DNA of 64,000 nt from positions 35,672,802-35,736,801 of the forward strand of contig JAOWCC010000064.1 of the NCBI GenBank assembly GCA_030867875.1, given 5' to 3'. The position numbers and the translations under genes are program-made. This document shows positions 11,339 to 20,260 of this stretch, one piece after another. A model generated the notes under the pieces. That model did not search any database. It was not told the DNA's origin and worked only from the letters and a program-made list of their open reading frames with translations. Numbering within the stretch: position 1 is the stretch's first letter; each line of letters opens with the position of its first letter. Origin of the DNA: Actinernus sp. WN-2022 (Eukaryota; Cnidaria; Anthozoa; Actiniaria; Actinernidae).

Positions 11339-12040
11339 AAAAAGTGAATAGCTAGTGCTTTTCGCGCTCTCTGATTGGCCACTCCGGAGGTGAACATCCT
11401 TTGCTTTTCACCTCCGAGCGAAGCAGCGATCTTCGTCCATTTGACAGAAAATAAAATAGCAATTTGGTGCTGGCTATTCACTTGTGTTGTATCACAGGCT
11501 TCCCAGACTCGACGTATATTTCCCGCTTATTAGTCTGTTGGGTTACCTGTGGTTTATCGAATAGTTTCATAACGATCTCAGAAGAGTTTAAATAATTGCT
11601 TCGTGTGAACTTTCTTTTCCGATTCCTACGAAATGAATCTTCAATAATAAAAGATTGATACTTAATGAAGTTGTGTGAGTGGTTTTTTGGCGATTTGGGG
11701 CCTTCTAAAGCAATTTATTAGGATTCGAAATTTTGACCGTTGGCCGAGGCTCTAAGAAATCCAACGGTCAAAATTTCGAATCCTAATAAATTGCTTTAGA
11801 AGGCCCCAAATCGCCAAAAAACCACTCACACAACTTCATTAAGTATCAATCTTTTATTATTGAAGATTCATTTCGTAGGAATCGGAAAAGAAAGTTCACA
11901 CGAAGCAATTATTTAAACTCTTCTGAGATCGTTATGAAACTATTCGATAAACCACAGGTAACCCAACAGACTAATAAGCGGGAAATATACGTCGAGTCTG
12001 GGAAGCCTGTGGTTGTATATACTAAAATAATTATTCGCGG
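11339..12040. mobile_element. Second copy of the TAGTATATACC MITE, split by a foldback element
   Basis: Positions 11339-11492 and 12012-12040 align to the uninterrupted copy at 5054-5250 (CGCTCTCTGATTGG, CACCTCCGAGCGAAGCAGCGA, AATTTGGTGCTGGCTATTCA, then GTATATACTA). The split falls within its right terminal inverted repeat, so insertion order is clear: MITE first, foldback later. Confidence 0.65.
11493..12011. mobile_element. 519-bp foldback element (CACAGGCTTCCC family), copy 1
   Basis: Arms of about 250 bp are almost exact reverse complements beginning CACAGGCTTCCCAGACTC, with a centre of under 20 bp near 11750-11765. GTTGTAT occurs immediately outside both ends (11486-11492 and 12012-12018), a 7-bp target duplication. 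It has no coding capacity. The second copy is at 38879-40684. Confidence 0.88.
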
Positions 12041-12208
12041 CTCGGTAAATATCCGCCACTATTCACCTCCACTTCGATGAATAATTGTTCAATATGCACT
12101 GAGACTGCGATGAATAATTGTTTAATGTAAATTAAATCAGTTTCCCTTCACAATTCAAATACCGCCTGGCATACAGAGTCCTTGACTCGTGGATACGATG
12201 GGCCGTTT

Positions 12209-12612
12209 AGTAGTATAGAGGGTGAGGGTACCGGACCATTTTCCATCATATGGTTTCTGATCTCATACCCCCACCCTATTATTTATCGATCGTATTTTTT
12301 ATTCTTCTCAAGGTCAAGGTCAAGGTCGAATTCTCCATAACCGATTTAACCAGTTCAATCTTTGGATGTCAAATTCTTGGAAATCTCCATAACTGGTTTC
12401 AATCTTTGGATGTCTAAAGGCTTGATCTATAGTGATGTGTACGTATATTTTCGAAATGTGTTTGAACCAGCCGATTGATGGTTCTTCTCTTCGTTCTTCT
12501 CATACTATAGTATTCAACTTTTCATAGTTGCATTCTAGGCTATCCATTCTAATGGCTTCATTGCCTTGCCTGCTATCCGCTATTGCCATATATTGGCTTC
12601 TGCGAGTTTCTT
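12209..12612 (+). repeat. Polinton left terminal inverted repeat
   Basis: About 403 bp match the right terminus (32015-32417) with at most one difference that I can see. Internal features include a triple AAGGTC motif near 12312 and a repeated CAATCTTTGGATGTC. Past 12612, after about 65 bp present only on the left, the match resumes briefly (ATGGATGCTGGTG near 12680), so the original repeat was slightly longer. Confidence 0.95.
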
Positions 12613-12755
12613 CTATAGTATTTTCCTTTCTTTCTATTTCATAGTGCGTTCGAGGTATCCTGCATCTTCTCTATGTAATGGATGCTGGTGCGTGGTGAGA
12701 GTAGAGAGCGATGAATGGAGGAAGGATGGAGATCGATTTTAGTTGAAGTGTAAGT

Positions 12756-15700
12756 TTATTGTATTTTATAGTGTCCATATGCGAAACTCTCGATTCCATC
12801 TTCCAGTATGTATCTTTTATCGTCGTAGCATGATAGACTCGTCTTATTGATTTCGTAGCTCGCCAATTGATGATTCACACTCCGAATCGTCTTCATCGTA
12901 TGCGACATCTTAGTCCTATTTAGCAATGTATCTCTATAATTGATATGTTTGATTTGTTTATTGATGGTATTCTTCTTAATGCCCTTTGCCGTTTTCGAAT
13001 TCGAATTGTCGTCTTTCATATAGCTGTACATCTTTGATCTCAATCCTACGAATTCGGTTATGTGTTTGAAGCCATTAGCACATTCGTTCTTGAACTTACC
13101 GATTACTTTCTTGTTGTTCTTATCGTAGAATGGACAATCGACTGGATAGTCGCTGTTGTCGAATCTATCTTTGTCGATCTGGAAATCTCTATATACGTTC
13201 TTGGTTTCGATCTGATACATTAGGCTGTCTGTATCTGTGAACAGTAGTTGAGGATTTGCGTATTTCTTCTTAATGTAATTGTAGTGGAAGTCGTACATTA
13301 ACGTTTTGGATAGGTCTAGTATGCACATTCCAACATATATCGGTTTATCCAATGTTATCGTATTCTTGATTTGGTGGACAGCTACTAGGTCTTCATTGAA
13401 GATCCTACTGCTCACATATGTTGGTTTGCTAGCTAGTTCCAATAGCTTCTTCTTGTCGGTTATTAGTTTTACGTTGCATCGTTTGCGAATATTTTCCATG
13501 GTCTTACCGAATATACTGTTATTTTGAAGTTTATAGTAGTCTTTTTCGAATTGATTCTTAGCTATGGTTCTCTTCTGAGTGTTGAAATCGATGTATTCTC
13601 TTAGCCATGGACTTTGGTTAAACTCTAAAACTCGATGGACTTTTTTAATTTTCATTCCTAGGCTGGTGTATAATCGTAGATTTCTATAATGAAGCACGTA
13701 TTTAGTCTTGTCGTTTAGATTCGGAACGAGCTTGCGCGTAGTACCAATTGACATATTGTGCTTCTTTTGGATGTCTTTGCAATAGTCTGATAGCATGTCG
13801 TTATCTATGCACATCTTTTCTACTGCTAATGGATAGTCGTTATGATCGTCATGTATAGATTTAGGGTATTCTAAATCAACCTCAATTATGAGTCCTTTTT
13901 TGCTATGCTCATCATACTTAGCTAGATTTGTATTTTCGATCTCTTTTATGGTTAGCCATCGGAATCCACCAGTAGGTAGGTATTCGCTCATGGCGTAGCC
14001 GTAGAGGTTATTAGCATCGAGGTAGATTATATGGCTATTTGGAGCGTCTTTATCGTAATCTTTTAGGTATTCGTGATTTGCTTTAGCGTATCTATGGGCT
14101 ATGTAACTAGTGCCACCTCTCATGCCCTTCTCAATAAACTGGTAGATATCGATGTCAGTGATCAACTCTAATTCGACTTTAGTCATTTTGAGCATCGCAT
14201 CAAAACTTAAACCAGGAGTCGTAAAATAATGACATGGGTCGAGGCCGTAATTCGAAATCGACATAGATCTGAAATTTTCGAAGACGTCTGTCAAGAGAAG
14301 TACGTCGATTGTTAGGTAAAGGTCATGGTAATCACCCATAGAAGTCATTTCGAAGGTATCGTATACTTTTAATGCATGCTCGTAGTCAGCATTCGATATG
14401 TGCTCATCATTGATGATGCTATAGAAGTCTTCTTTCTTAGGAAGGCATTCGTAGTCGAATTTTTCGAAGTCATCCATGAAGTCGTATGGATAGACTCCTT
14501 TCCTTTTTGCTAATTCGAATTGCTCGTCGTTTGCGAAGTCTTTCTTGGTGTATATGAATTTGTCTTCTGGAAGATTAGTTGCTAATGTGCTAAGTGATCG
14601 ACCCATAAATTGGAAACTGTCGATAAATGTGAGGTTATTGCCTATCATGAATGCCATGTACTTCTCCATATTATTAGGGATTACGTTGAGCTTATGGTAT
14701 TTTGTATTACCATTCTTGTCTATGTATGGATGATTCTTGATGACTTTGCCGATCTGTTGCATAATTAGATGAGAGTCATATCCTCGAAGATTGTGAAAGA
14801 AGACTGGGATCTTAATTTCTTCAGCTTTTATGTCGAAGTTGAGATTGCATATTTGATGAGCTGATCCTCTGTATTTTCCAGTGATATGGCAGTGATCTCG
14901 AACTCTGATGTCATTTACTAGGTATTCGATATCGCATATATGGCATTTGGTAGCATCTTTGAAGTCTAGTTTGTCTTTCTTAGTCAGCACCATGTCTTTA
15001 TTGAAATGGCTCTTTATCGTATCTTGACACCATTTTACTTCATTGAGCATTTCTTCGAGGAATTTGTATGCACTGTTCTCTCCTCGATACGTTTTCAATG
15101 GCTTGCTGTATCGATCATCATAACGGCAAACTAGTTTGTATCCATAACTACAGTCGATATGCTGTTGATATGCTTCAGTATATGAGTTGTTATTGTTAGG
15201 CATGCATCCATCGATTTTGCGTGTTATGCTTTCGAAGTCTGCATAGATAACGAATATAGCTGGTAGTTGCTTGTTGTAGTTCTTAAATCGTAGCATATTA
15301 TTTGATTTGGTAGGCATTTGGATTGCTTGCTCACCATTTACTTCGATACATACTTCTTTATGGTTGATTAGGACTCTTTCAGATCCAAAGCATTGTAAGC
15401 AATGTCTACAGAAGTGCTTTCTATTCTTGTGCTTCGTTTGGTTGTACATGAATTTATTGAAGTCTTTTATTAGAACGTAATGTTTGTTCGTATCTTCAGT
15501 AATCAATAACAGATCCATATGATCATCGTACTTTTCTTTCGATACGAATAGTGGATATGGCTTCTTATTTTCGTATCCAAATACGTTGATGCTTATGTTA
15601 TTTTGCTTCTCGATTTTATTGTAATGCTTGGTAGTCACTGGAAATTCGATATTTGAATAGTCTAGGTCCTTTGCGGATTTTCTATCACTCTTCTTGATTC

Positions 15701-16595
15701 TCTGAGGATATTTTTCCTGTGGATTCAAGTGCCTTACGTGGCACCATCTGAAGCATTCGTCGTCGATGTTTTTCATGTTGATCAAGCCTTTAGCTGAATT
15801 TTGAAGTTCTGATGGTAGTTCAATGTAGCTGCTTCCTTTCATAGGCTCATACTTGACTATGTTGATATAATGTTTGTTGATTGTCTCTATAGTCCATCCT
15901 GAACCCTCTGAGATCCATTGCGCTATTTTATTTAGTATTTGTTGTTTGGATGATTGTAGTCCTTCCACGATGTTGGTTTCATTGATTACTGTGAATGCAG
16001 TGCTATTGAAATAAGCCGTTTTGATTGTTGTCTTGTCTTCATCTAATTGCTTTTCGAATGTAACCCTTATTGTTTCGACGAATTTATAGCCGTTAGTCTC
16101 AATTAGTAGTGTTTTGAATTGATTCTGAATGCCTTTTCTCGTAGTGGCTAGTTGTACTAGTGGGTCTTTATTGTTCTTAATGGCGACTTCAAATGATCTG
16201 ATTGAACCCTTCATAGCTCTATCTAGTTGCGTGATCTTAGTTCTTGGAGCAGGAACCGGTCTTTTGGTTGTATTCTTAATGGTCCTCTGAGCTGGGATTG
16301 GTTTGTAGTCATCTCTGAATCGGGTTGGTGGTAGGATGATGTTTTCCTCGTAGCGTTCAATCATGTCCTTAACGCTTCTTCGTGGAGTAGGAACTGGTTT
16401 GTAGTCATCTACGATTTCAATTTTTGGACGTCTTATAGTATTTCGTTTCAATAGCAATTCGATAAGTTTCGATTTAGACAATTTCTTAAGATCGCTAGCA
16501 TTCATATTACTATTAGTTGAGATAATAATTTCATTCGTTTTCATCTGATTTTCAGGCATACTACAATATGTCGTCATACGTTTAAGTGTCGTCAT
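12756..16595 (-). CDS. PolB: Protein-primed family B DNA polymerase
   Basis: Replicates the element DNA, by analogy with adenoviruses and other Polintons using a terminal protein as primer. The 1279-residue protein shows exonuclease motifs IYADFESI (about residue 448), FFHNLRGYDSHL (about 598) and YLTIDVLLL (about 765). Polymerase motif A is YLDANNLYG (about 860), motif B KLQNNSIFGK (about 1028) and motif C FTDTDSLM (about 1120). The N-terminal third holds a CRHC...C zinc-finger-like segment (about 395). A CHICDIEY...HCHITG...CNLN treble-clef or HNH-like block lies at about 552-582. Its start lies within an 18-bp tandem repeat, so residues 1-6 and 7-12 are near copies and M7 is an alternative start. 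It is the leftmost gene, transcribed toward the left TIR. Confidence 0.96.
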   Translation of the reverse strand: MTTLKRMTTYCSMPENQMKTNEIIISTNSNMNASDLKKLSKSKLIELLLKRNTIRRPKIEIVDDYKPVPTPRRSVKDMIERYEENIILPPTRFRDDYKPIPAQRTIKNTTKRPVPAPRTKITQLDRAMKGSIRSFEVAIKNNKDPLVQLATTRKGIQNQFKTLLIETNGYKFVETIRVTFEKQLDEDKTTIKTAYFNSTAFTVINETNIVEGLQSSKQQILNKIAQWISEGSGWTIETINKHYINIVKYEPMKGSSYIELPSELQNSAKGLINMKNIDDECFRWCHVRHLNPQEKYPQRIKKSDRKSAKDLDYSNIEFPVTTKHYNKIEKQNNISINVFGYENKKPYPLFVSKEKYDDHMDLLLITEDTNKHYVLIKDFNKFMYNQTKHKNRKHFCRHCLQCFGSERVLINHKEVCIEVNGEQAIQMPTKSNNMLRFKNYNKQLPAIFVIYADFESITRKIDGCMPNNNNSYTEAYQQHIDCSYGYKLVCRYDDRYSKPLKTYRGENSAYKFLEEMLNEVKWCQDTIKSHFNKDMVLTKKDKLDFKDATKCHICDIEYLVNDIRVRDHCHITGKYRGSAHQICNLNFDIKAEEIKIPVFFHNLRGYDSHLIMQQIGKVIKNHPYIDKNGNTKYHKLNVIPNNMEKYMAFMIGNNLTFIDSFQFMGRSLSTLATNLPEDKFIYTKKDFANDEQFELAKRKGVYPYDFMDDFEKFDYECLPKKEDFYSIINDEHISNADYEHALKVYDTFEMTSMGDYHDLYLTIDVLLLTDVFENFRSMSISNYGLDPCHYFTTPGLSFDAMLKMTKVELELITDIDIYQFIEKGMRGGTSYIAHRYAKANHEYLKDYDKDAPNSHIIYLDANNLYGYAMSEYLPTGGFRWLTIKEIENTNLAKYDEHSKKGLIIEVDLEYPKSIHDDHNDYPLAVEKMCIDNDMLSDYCKDIQKKHNMSIGTTRKLVPNLNDKTKYVLHYRNLRLYTSLGMKIKKVHRVLEFNQSPWLREYIDFNTQKRTIAKNQFEKDYYKLQNNSIFGKTMENIRKRCNVKLITDKKKLLELASKPTYVSSRIFNEDLVAVHQIKNTITLDKPIYVGMCILDLSKTLMYDFHYNYIKKKYANPQLLFTDTDSLMYQIETKNVYRDFQIDKDRFDNSDYPVDCPFYDKNNKKVIGKFKNECANGFKHITEFVGLRSKMYSYMKDDNSNSKTAKGIKKNTINKQIKHINYRDTLLNRTKMSHTMKTIRSVNHQLASYEINKTSLSCYDDKRYILEDGIESFAYGHYKIQ

Positions 16596-16621
16596 ACGTT
16601 TAAGTGTCGTCGTACGTTTAA
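16574..16621. repeat. 18-bp tandem repeat at the PolB start
   Basis: About 2.7 copies of GTCATACGTTTAAGTGTC. The repeat spans the polymerase start codon and duplicates its first six codons. Confidence 0.75.
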
Positions 16622-16638
16622 TCGAATCAATATGTTTT

Positions 16639-16827
16639 TTATTTTCGATGTGCGTTTATGTGCTTCTTAGATTTCAGATGTGTATATTTCGAAGCTGGAT
16701 GCATCTCTTTCTCACATAATAGGCAATATAATTTATGGGTATTGAACCACGCCTTAACTCGGTCATTGCTACATTCATATATTTTGTCACATCTAGTCTT
16801 CCTTTTATCGTTATTCAGTTCTACCAT
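16639..16827 (-). CDS. Small C2H2-like zinc-finger protein
   Basis: A 62-residue basic protein with CLLCEKEMHPASKYTHLKSK followed by KH, giving one C-x2-C...H-x5-H type finger preceded by a lysine- and arginine-rich N-terminus. It lies between integrase and polymerase on the same strand. The start follows an AT-rich ACGTATAT box, like other genes of this element. A DNA-binding or packaging role is plausible but inferred. I do not recognise a named family. Small zinc-finger ORFs are common in Polintons. Confidence 0.65.
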   Translation of the reverse strand: MVELNNDKRKTRCDKIYECSNDRVKAWFNTHKLYCLLCEKEMHPASKYTHLKSKKHINAHRK

Positions 16828-16957
16828 ATATACGTATAGAAGACAATATACGTTTAAATCTTTTCAGTAGTACTTCGCAAGTATCGATTACTTTTCTTAT
16901 GCTATCAAGTAATTTGATTAATTTAGCATGCATCTATATTGTATGCTTATATTATTT

Positions 16958-17929
16958 TCATATCGCATCTAGATTCTTGAATGGCACCCAACTATTGAAT
17001 TCGTCGCTGTACCCTTTCCACGATACTAGAGCTTGCTTCTTTTTGTAGTTCCTTCTGATGACTCTGTTGATTCTGAAGATTTCTTGAACCGCTTTCGATA
17101 GTTCAGGTTCGTAGAAAGAACCTTGTATTTCTTCACCATTCAAGTCCTTCAATTTGTAAGTAATAGGGTTCGTATACTGGATTTTATCAATCGTAAACAC
17201 TTCTTCAGTCCAATTCGGAGTATAACCTTTGTCGAATACCTTGCGCTTGTACTTGCTTATTCGAACCTTATCGCTAACCTTAAATTTTGGTTTCGATTGT
17301 AATGACTCCATATTGCCATATAGATTAAAGTACACAGTTCCTTCGTTCTTCTTCTTAGATGCTTCAATAGGAGGCATTTTGATGCTTGAATGTTTCATAC
17401 TATTGTACTGTTTCAATATTCTAGGCAGCATATCTAAATACTGCGTATTACCTTGGACAGTAAATTGTTTCCACATCTTCGTCTTTATCGTACGGTTCCA
17501 TCTCTCGCAAACAGAAGACTTTTCTTCATTCTCAGTTGAATACATTTGTATACTATGCTTGTCCAATAGCTCTTTCACATGCTTATTATAGTACTCCTTA
17601 CCCTTATCGACCCATAGATATTTTGGTATTCTTCCTTCCTCGAAGATAGTTTGGAAAGCTTTCATAACTGTTTCGCCTTTCTTATCTTTCAAAGGTACGA
17701 TCCAACCATATTTGCTAAAGACGTCTAGAACCATGAGAAGGTATCGATGGCCCTTATTCCATTTGCTAAACTGTTGCATCTCAACGAGATCAGAACACCA
17801 TATTTCATCAATGTGATTAGCTATAACACGCCGCCGAGTAAATTTACGTCTTATTGGTCTATGCAATTCATCTGCTAGTTTTACTTGCCAGTTTTCTTCA
17901 CTCGACGGCTTTTTTCGTTTTTTGGCTTC
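16958..17929 (-). CDS. INT: Retroviral-type integrase with chromodomain; frame lacks an ATG
   Basis: Inserts the element into host DNA. The rve core is seen as IDEIWCSDLVEM (first Asp), YLWVDKGKEYYN (second Asp) and SSVCERWNRTI (Glu), a DDE triad. The C-terminus has a chromodomain-like segment (INRVIRRNYKKKQALVSWKGY, then NSWVP) that may read histone marks. The frame is open from 17929, just after an in-frame stop at 17932-17930, but has no ATG before the catalytic core; a TTG at 17866 is the first near-start. It overlaps the last 49 bases of the PLA2 gene in the -1 frame, immediately downstream of an A AAA AAC heptamer. Expression as a frameshift fusion, a non-AUG start, or loss of the start codon are the alternatives. 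The visible domain is otherwise intact. Confidence 0.9.
   Translation of the reverse strand, partial: EAKKRKKPSSEENWQVKLADELHRPIRRKFTRRRVIANHIDEIWCSDLVEMQQFSKWNKGHRYLLMVLDVFSKYGWIVPLKDKKGETVMKAFQTIFEEGRIPKYLWVDKGKEYYNKHVKELLDKHSIQMYSTENEEKSSVCERWNRTIKTKMWKQFTVQGNTQYLDMLPRILKQYNSMKHSSIKMPPIEASKKKNEGTVYFNLYGNMESLQSKPKFKVSDKVRISKYKRKVFDKGYTPNWTEEVFTIDKIQYTNPITYKLKDLNGEEIQGSFYEPELSKAVQEIFRINRVIRRNYKKKQALVSWKGYSDEFNSWVPFKNLDAI
17830..17923 (-). promoter_or_regulatory. Candidate -1 ribosomal frameshift signal
   Basis: On the minus strand A AAA AAC (17923-17917) is in the correct phase of the PLA2 frame (CCA AAA AAC). A 7-nt spacer GAAAAAA follows. Then GCCGTCGAG (17909-17901) can pair with CTCGGCGGC (17838-17830) over 9 bp including one G.U, with a 62-nt loop. 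A -1 slip at the heptamer continues exactly into the integrase frame without a stop. Confidence 0.55.
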
Positions 17930-18741
17930 TTAGCACCCATTCCAAGCTTTGCTTTAGTCGCGATAGCATTCCTTGCTAAGGCATGACCCCATTGGCGATC
18001 CTTCCATGGAATTTCGTCTAATGATTTGACCATTTTTCGATCAGCTTCATTTTTGCATTTGACGTCATCATCACAGATAGAATAATCGACATCATGTTGC
18101 ATACTCACAGCATCAGTTTTGCCAGTTGGCTTATCGTAAATCTCTAATATTCGACCTGTCTTATCATAAGTCAATTGATTTTCTAAGGGATTCCCAGGTC
18201 CTGTATAATGATGACCTGGTAGCGTGAATCCCTTTTTTGGTGCAACCTTTAATATTGCTTTATGAATGTCTAACTTACCTCCTTTCTTAATAGTTTTCAT
18301 ATGATCATCATAGAATTCGGATGTTGGATCTGTTACGTCAGTATACATACTCATTGGATGTTGTATCTGGCCACCACGAACTTTCTTAGATGCTAGATTC
18401 AATATGGTTCGACCTTCTTTTTGGATGAAATCGGCAGCTTTGCTTCTTATCTTCTTACCTATTGCCTGTGTAGCACCCTTAGCAAGTGTCGAAAATAGCT
18501 TTCCACTACCTGGAACCATTGATAATGCGGCGGCTCCAGCAAGAAGTGGTATTCCAGCTGAAATAGCTAGTGCTCCTGGCAACATACTACCGCCTTGTGT
18601 AGATTTCACGAATTTCGACTTTTGACTTCCGCATTCTACACATGCACCTACCAGACGAGTCCTTCCATTTTGAGTCTTTACGATATGCTCATCTTTCGTC
18701 TCAGTTTGTTTCTTTTGTCTTAGACAATATATCTTAGTCAT
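17881..18741 (-). CDS. PLA2-domain virion protein (parvovirus VP1u-like)
   Basis: Probably helps particles cross a membrane, the role of the related parvoviral domain. From the in-frame Met at 18741 the protein has 286 residues. The N-terminal 45 residues resemble a zinc ribbon (GACVECGS) in which an expected cysteine is a glutamine (YCLRQKK). Next come hydrophobic Gly/Ala/Leu-rich segments around AGIPLLAGAAALSMVPG. The PLA2 region follows, with calcium loop YTGPGNPLE and catalytic QHDVDYS. The C-terminus is very basic. The open frame extends 19 codons upstream to 18798, but that part overlaps the protease gene and contains no family signal. With the 18741 start the gap to the protease is 16 bases. 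Its 3' end overlaps the integrase frame and carries the slippery heptamer. Confidence 0.85.
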   Translation of the reverse strand: MTKIYCLRQKKQTETKDEHIVKTQNGRTRLVGACVECGSQKSKFVKSTQGGSMLPGALAISAGIPLLAGAAALSMVPGSGKLFSTLAKGATQAIGKKIRSKAADFIQKEGRTILNLASKKVRGGQIQHPMSMYTDVTDPTSEFYDDHMKTIKKGGKLDIHKAILKVAPKKGFTLPGHHYTGPGNPLENQLTYDKTGRILEIYDKPTGKTDAVSMQHDVDYSICDDDVKCKNEADRKMVKSLDEIPWKDRQWGHALARNAIATKAKLGMGAKKPKNEKSRRVKKTGK

Positions 18742-18757
18742 TTCGTATACAATATCG

Positions 18758-19177
18758 TTACATAATATCGTAAGCGAAGTGCTGTATAAGCAATTCATTG
18801 AACATAGATGGTTTGAACTGAAAGTCTAGCAAGATGTCGATAGGTTTTCTACCCTTTGAGCGTTCTAGAATGTAGAATATGCAATAATAACCACACATAA
18901 TGCTATCCATATCTTGAATCTGCGAGCTATTGTACTCTATTTGTTTGTTGCTTGTTTCCATAAGCTCTATTACCTCTTCTGCTGGCAATAGGCCGAATGA
19001 ATCGAAGTGTTCGATGTAGTTATTATCATGATTGTTATATACGGCAACCCAGTGAGTACCATCGCCTTTAAAATAGTCTTGAATATTGATTACTACACAC
19101 CCGTCATTATTGATCCTATCAGGTAGCATATCTTTACTGTAAGCACCAATGTAGTTGGCGATCTTTAGTTTTTTCAT
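18758..19177 (-). CDS. PRO: Adenain-like cysteine protease
   Basis: Processes virion proteins during maturation in adenoviruses and, by inference, here. The 139-residue protein has the catalytic order His-Asp-Cys: GDGTHWVAVYNN (His), EHFDSFG (Asp), then MCGYYCIFYI (Cys), with Gln in the SSQIQDMDS segment before the cysteine as the oxyanion candidate. Length is short for the family but the whole core is present. It sits between the PLA2 gene and the basic core-like proteins. Confidence 0.92.
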   Translation of the reverse strand: MKKLKIANYIGAYSKDMLPDRINNDGCVVINIQDYFKGDGTHWVAVYNNHDNNYIEHFDSFGLLPAEEVIELMETSNKQIEYNSSQIQDMDSIMCGYYCIFYILERSKGRKPIDILLDFQFKPSMFNELLIQHFAYDIM

Positions 19178-19209
19178 AATGCTATCGATATCGATGTTGC
19201 TCAGTGGTC

Positions 19210-19725
19210 TTAGCGCGTTCCGTAATATGGACGCTTTAGGATTGTCCCTGGAAGCACGAGGCCTTTGGCTGTTTTCTTTCTTGCGATCTTTTTTTTTACT
19301 CCATAACCAATCGTACCATCAGAATTCCAAGATCCAATAAACGGTGGCGGTCGTAGGGCTGAAAGATTTAATCCTCTTCCACTTGACTTTGGATTAGTAC
19401 CTGGTAGAGCGATTCCTTTACCGAAGATACCGCCTAAGAGATTGGGAAGCAGGCTTGCCGCTAAGCCACCAAGCAAAGCCCCAATGAACCCGCCTTGCTT
19501 ACTTAACTGCGTCTTACTGAGTTTAATATCTACTCCGACGTTTTTCGATTTAGCTTTATGGATTCTATCGATTTGCTGCTTAGTCAATTTAATCTTATCG
19601 CTACCATGATAGTCGCTAGATGATAGTCTAATGGTAGTCGATGTCTTGTTTTGAACAGCTGAAGCTATCTTACGTTTCTGTGCCTCAGACAACTTTAATG
19701 ATGTTTCTACATAATTCGTTGGCAT
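19210..19725 (-). CDS. Basic virion-core-like protein, paralogue A
   Basis: A 171-residue protein counted from the Met at 19725 (the open frame runs to 19749). Three short LSEAQKRKI / LTKQQIDRI / LSKTQLSKQ segments share an L-[ST]-x-x-Q pattern. A strongly hydrophobic glycine-rich stretch (FIGALLGGLAASLLPNLLGG) and a basic C-terminus follow. It is a paralogue of the next gene (19764-20231), with the same segments in the same order. The position between protease and major capsid protein, and the composition, suggest a core or membrane-active minor virion component comparable to adenoviral core or pVI proteins. That is inference. The upstream sequence GATATCATATATAGAATG is the shared AT-rich start context. 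Confidence 0.7.
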   Translation of the reverse strand: MPTNYVETSLKLSEAQKRKIASAVQNKTSTTIRLSSSDYHGSDKIKLTKQQIDRIHKAKSKNVGVDIKLSKTQLSKQGGFIGALLGGLAASLLPNLLGGIFGKGIALPGTNPKSSGRGLNLSALRPPPFIGSWNSDGTIGYGVKKKIARKKTAKGLVLPGTILKRPYYGTR

Positions 19726-19763
19726 TCTATATATGATATCGTTAGACAATAATTTGAATATGA

Positions 19764-20231
19764 TTAGAGAATTGCTCCAAGTAATGGTATGCCCTTAAAA
19801 GGTGAATTCGGTCCAAGTATGAGTCCTTTGCCCTTCTTTTTTGGTCTACCTCTCTTTTTCTTAATGCCTTTTCCTTGTACAGCCTTAGAGACAGAACCAG
19901 ATATTGCTCCAGTTGCAGCAGCCATTCCAAGAGCTGGTAGGATTTTCTTCAAGAACATAGGAGCAATCATTTTCAATAAATTACCCAATCCACCTAAAAA
20001 TCCGCCTTGTTTTGAGACTTGCGTCTTACTAAGTTTTAGTTGGACTCCAGACATTCCTCTTTTAGCTTCAACCACCTTCTTACGTTGCGCTTTAGTCAGT
20101 CCTAGAAAGTCGCTTCCTGTTAGTTGATTGTTGTTCAATCTCAAGCTAACTGTTTTCTTATTGATGTAAGCATTCTTAATTGATTCTTTTTGAGATTCGC
20201 TTAGACTCAATCCTGTTCTAATATAGCTCAT
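19764..20231 (-). CDS. Basic virion-core-like protein with AT-hook, paralogue B
   Basis: A 155-residue protein with LSESQKESIKNAY, LTKAQRKKVVEAK and LSKTQVSKQGGFLGGL, colinear with paralogue A. A hydrophobic segment (about residues 85-115) is followed by KKKRGRPKKKGKG, an AT-hook-type minor-groove-binding motif that A lacks. A DNA-condensing core function is therefore plausible. The pair is a tandem duplication on the minus strand, with 14 bases between the stop of B's neighbour A and B. Confidence 0.75.
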   Translation of the reverse strand: MSYIRTGLSLSESQKESIKNAYINKKTVSLRLNNNQLTGSDFLGLTKAQRKKVVEAKRGMSGVQLKLSKTQVSKQGGFLGGLGNLLKMIAPMFLKKILPALGMAAATGAISGSVSKAVQGKGIKKKRGRPKKKGKGLILGPNSPFKGIPLLGAIL

Positions 20232-20260
20232 TTCGTATATGTAGTATAATTAGATAAAAT

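Noticed and set aside
17229..17591. 120-codon plus-strand ORF
   Set aside because: Antisense shadow of the integrase gene with no domain features.
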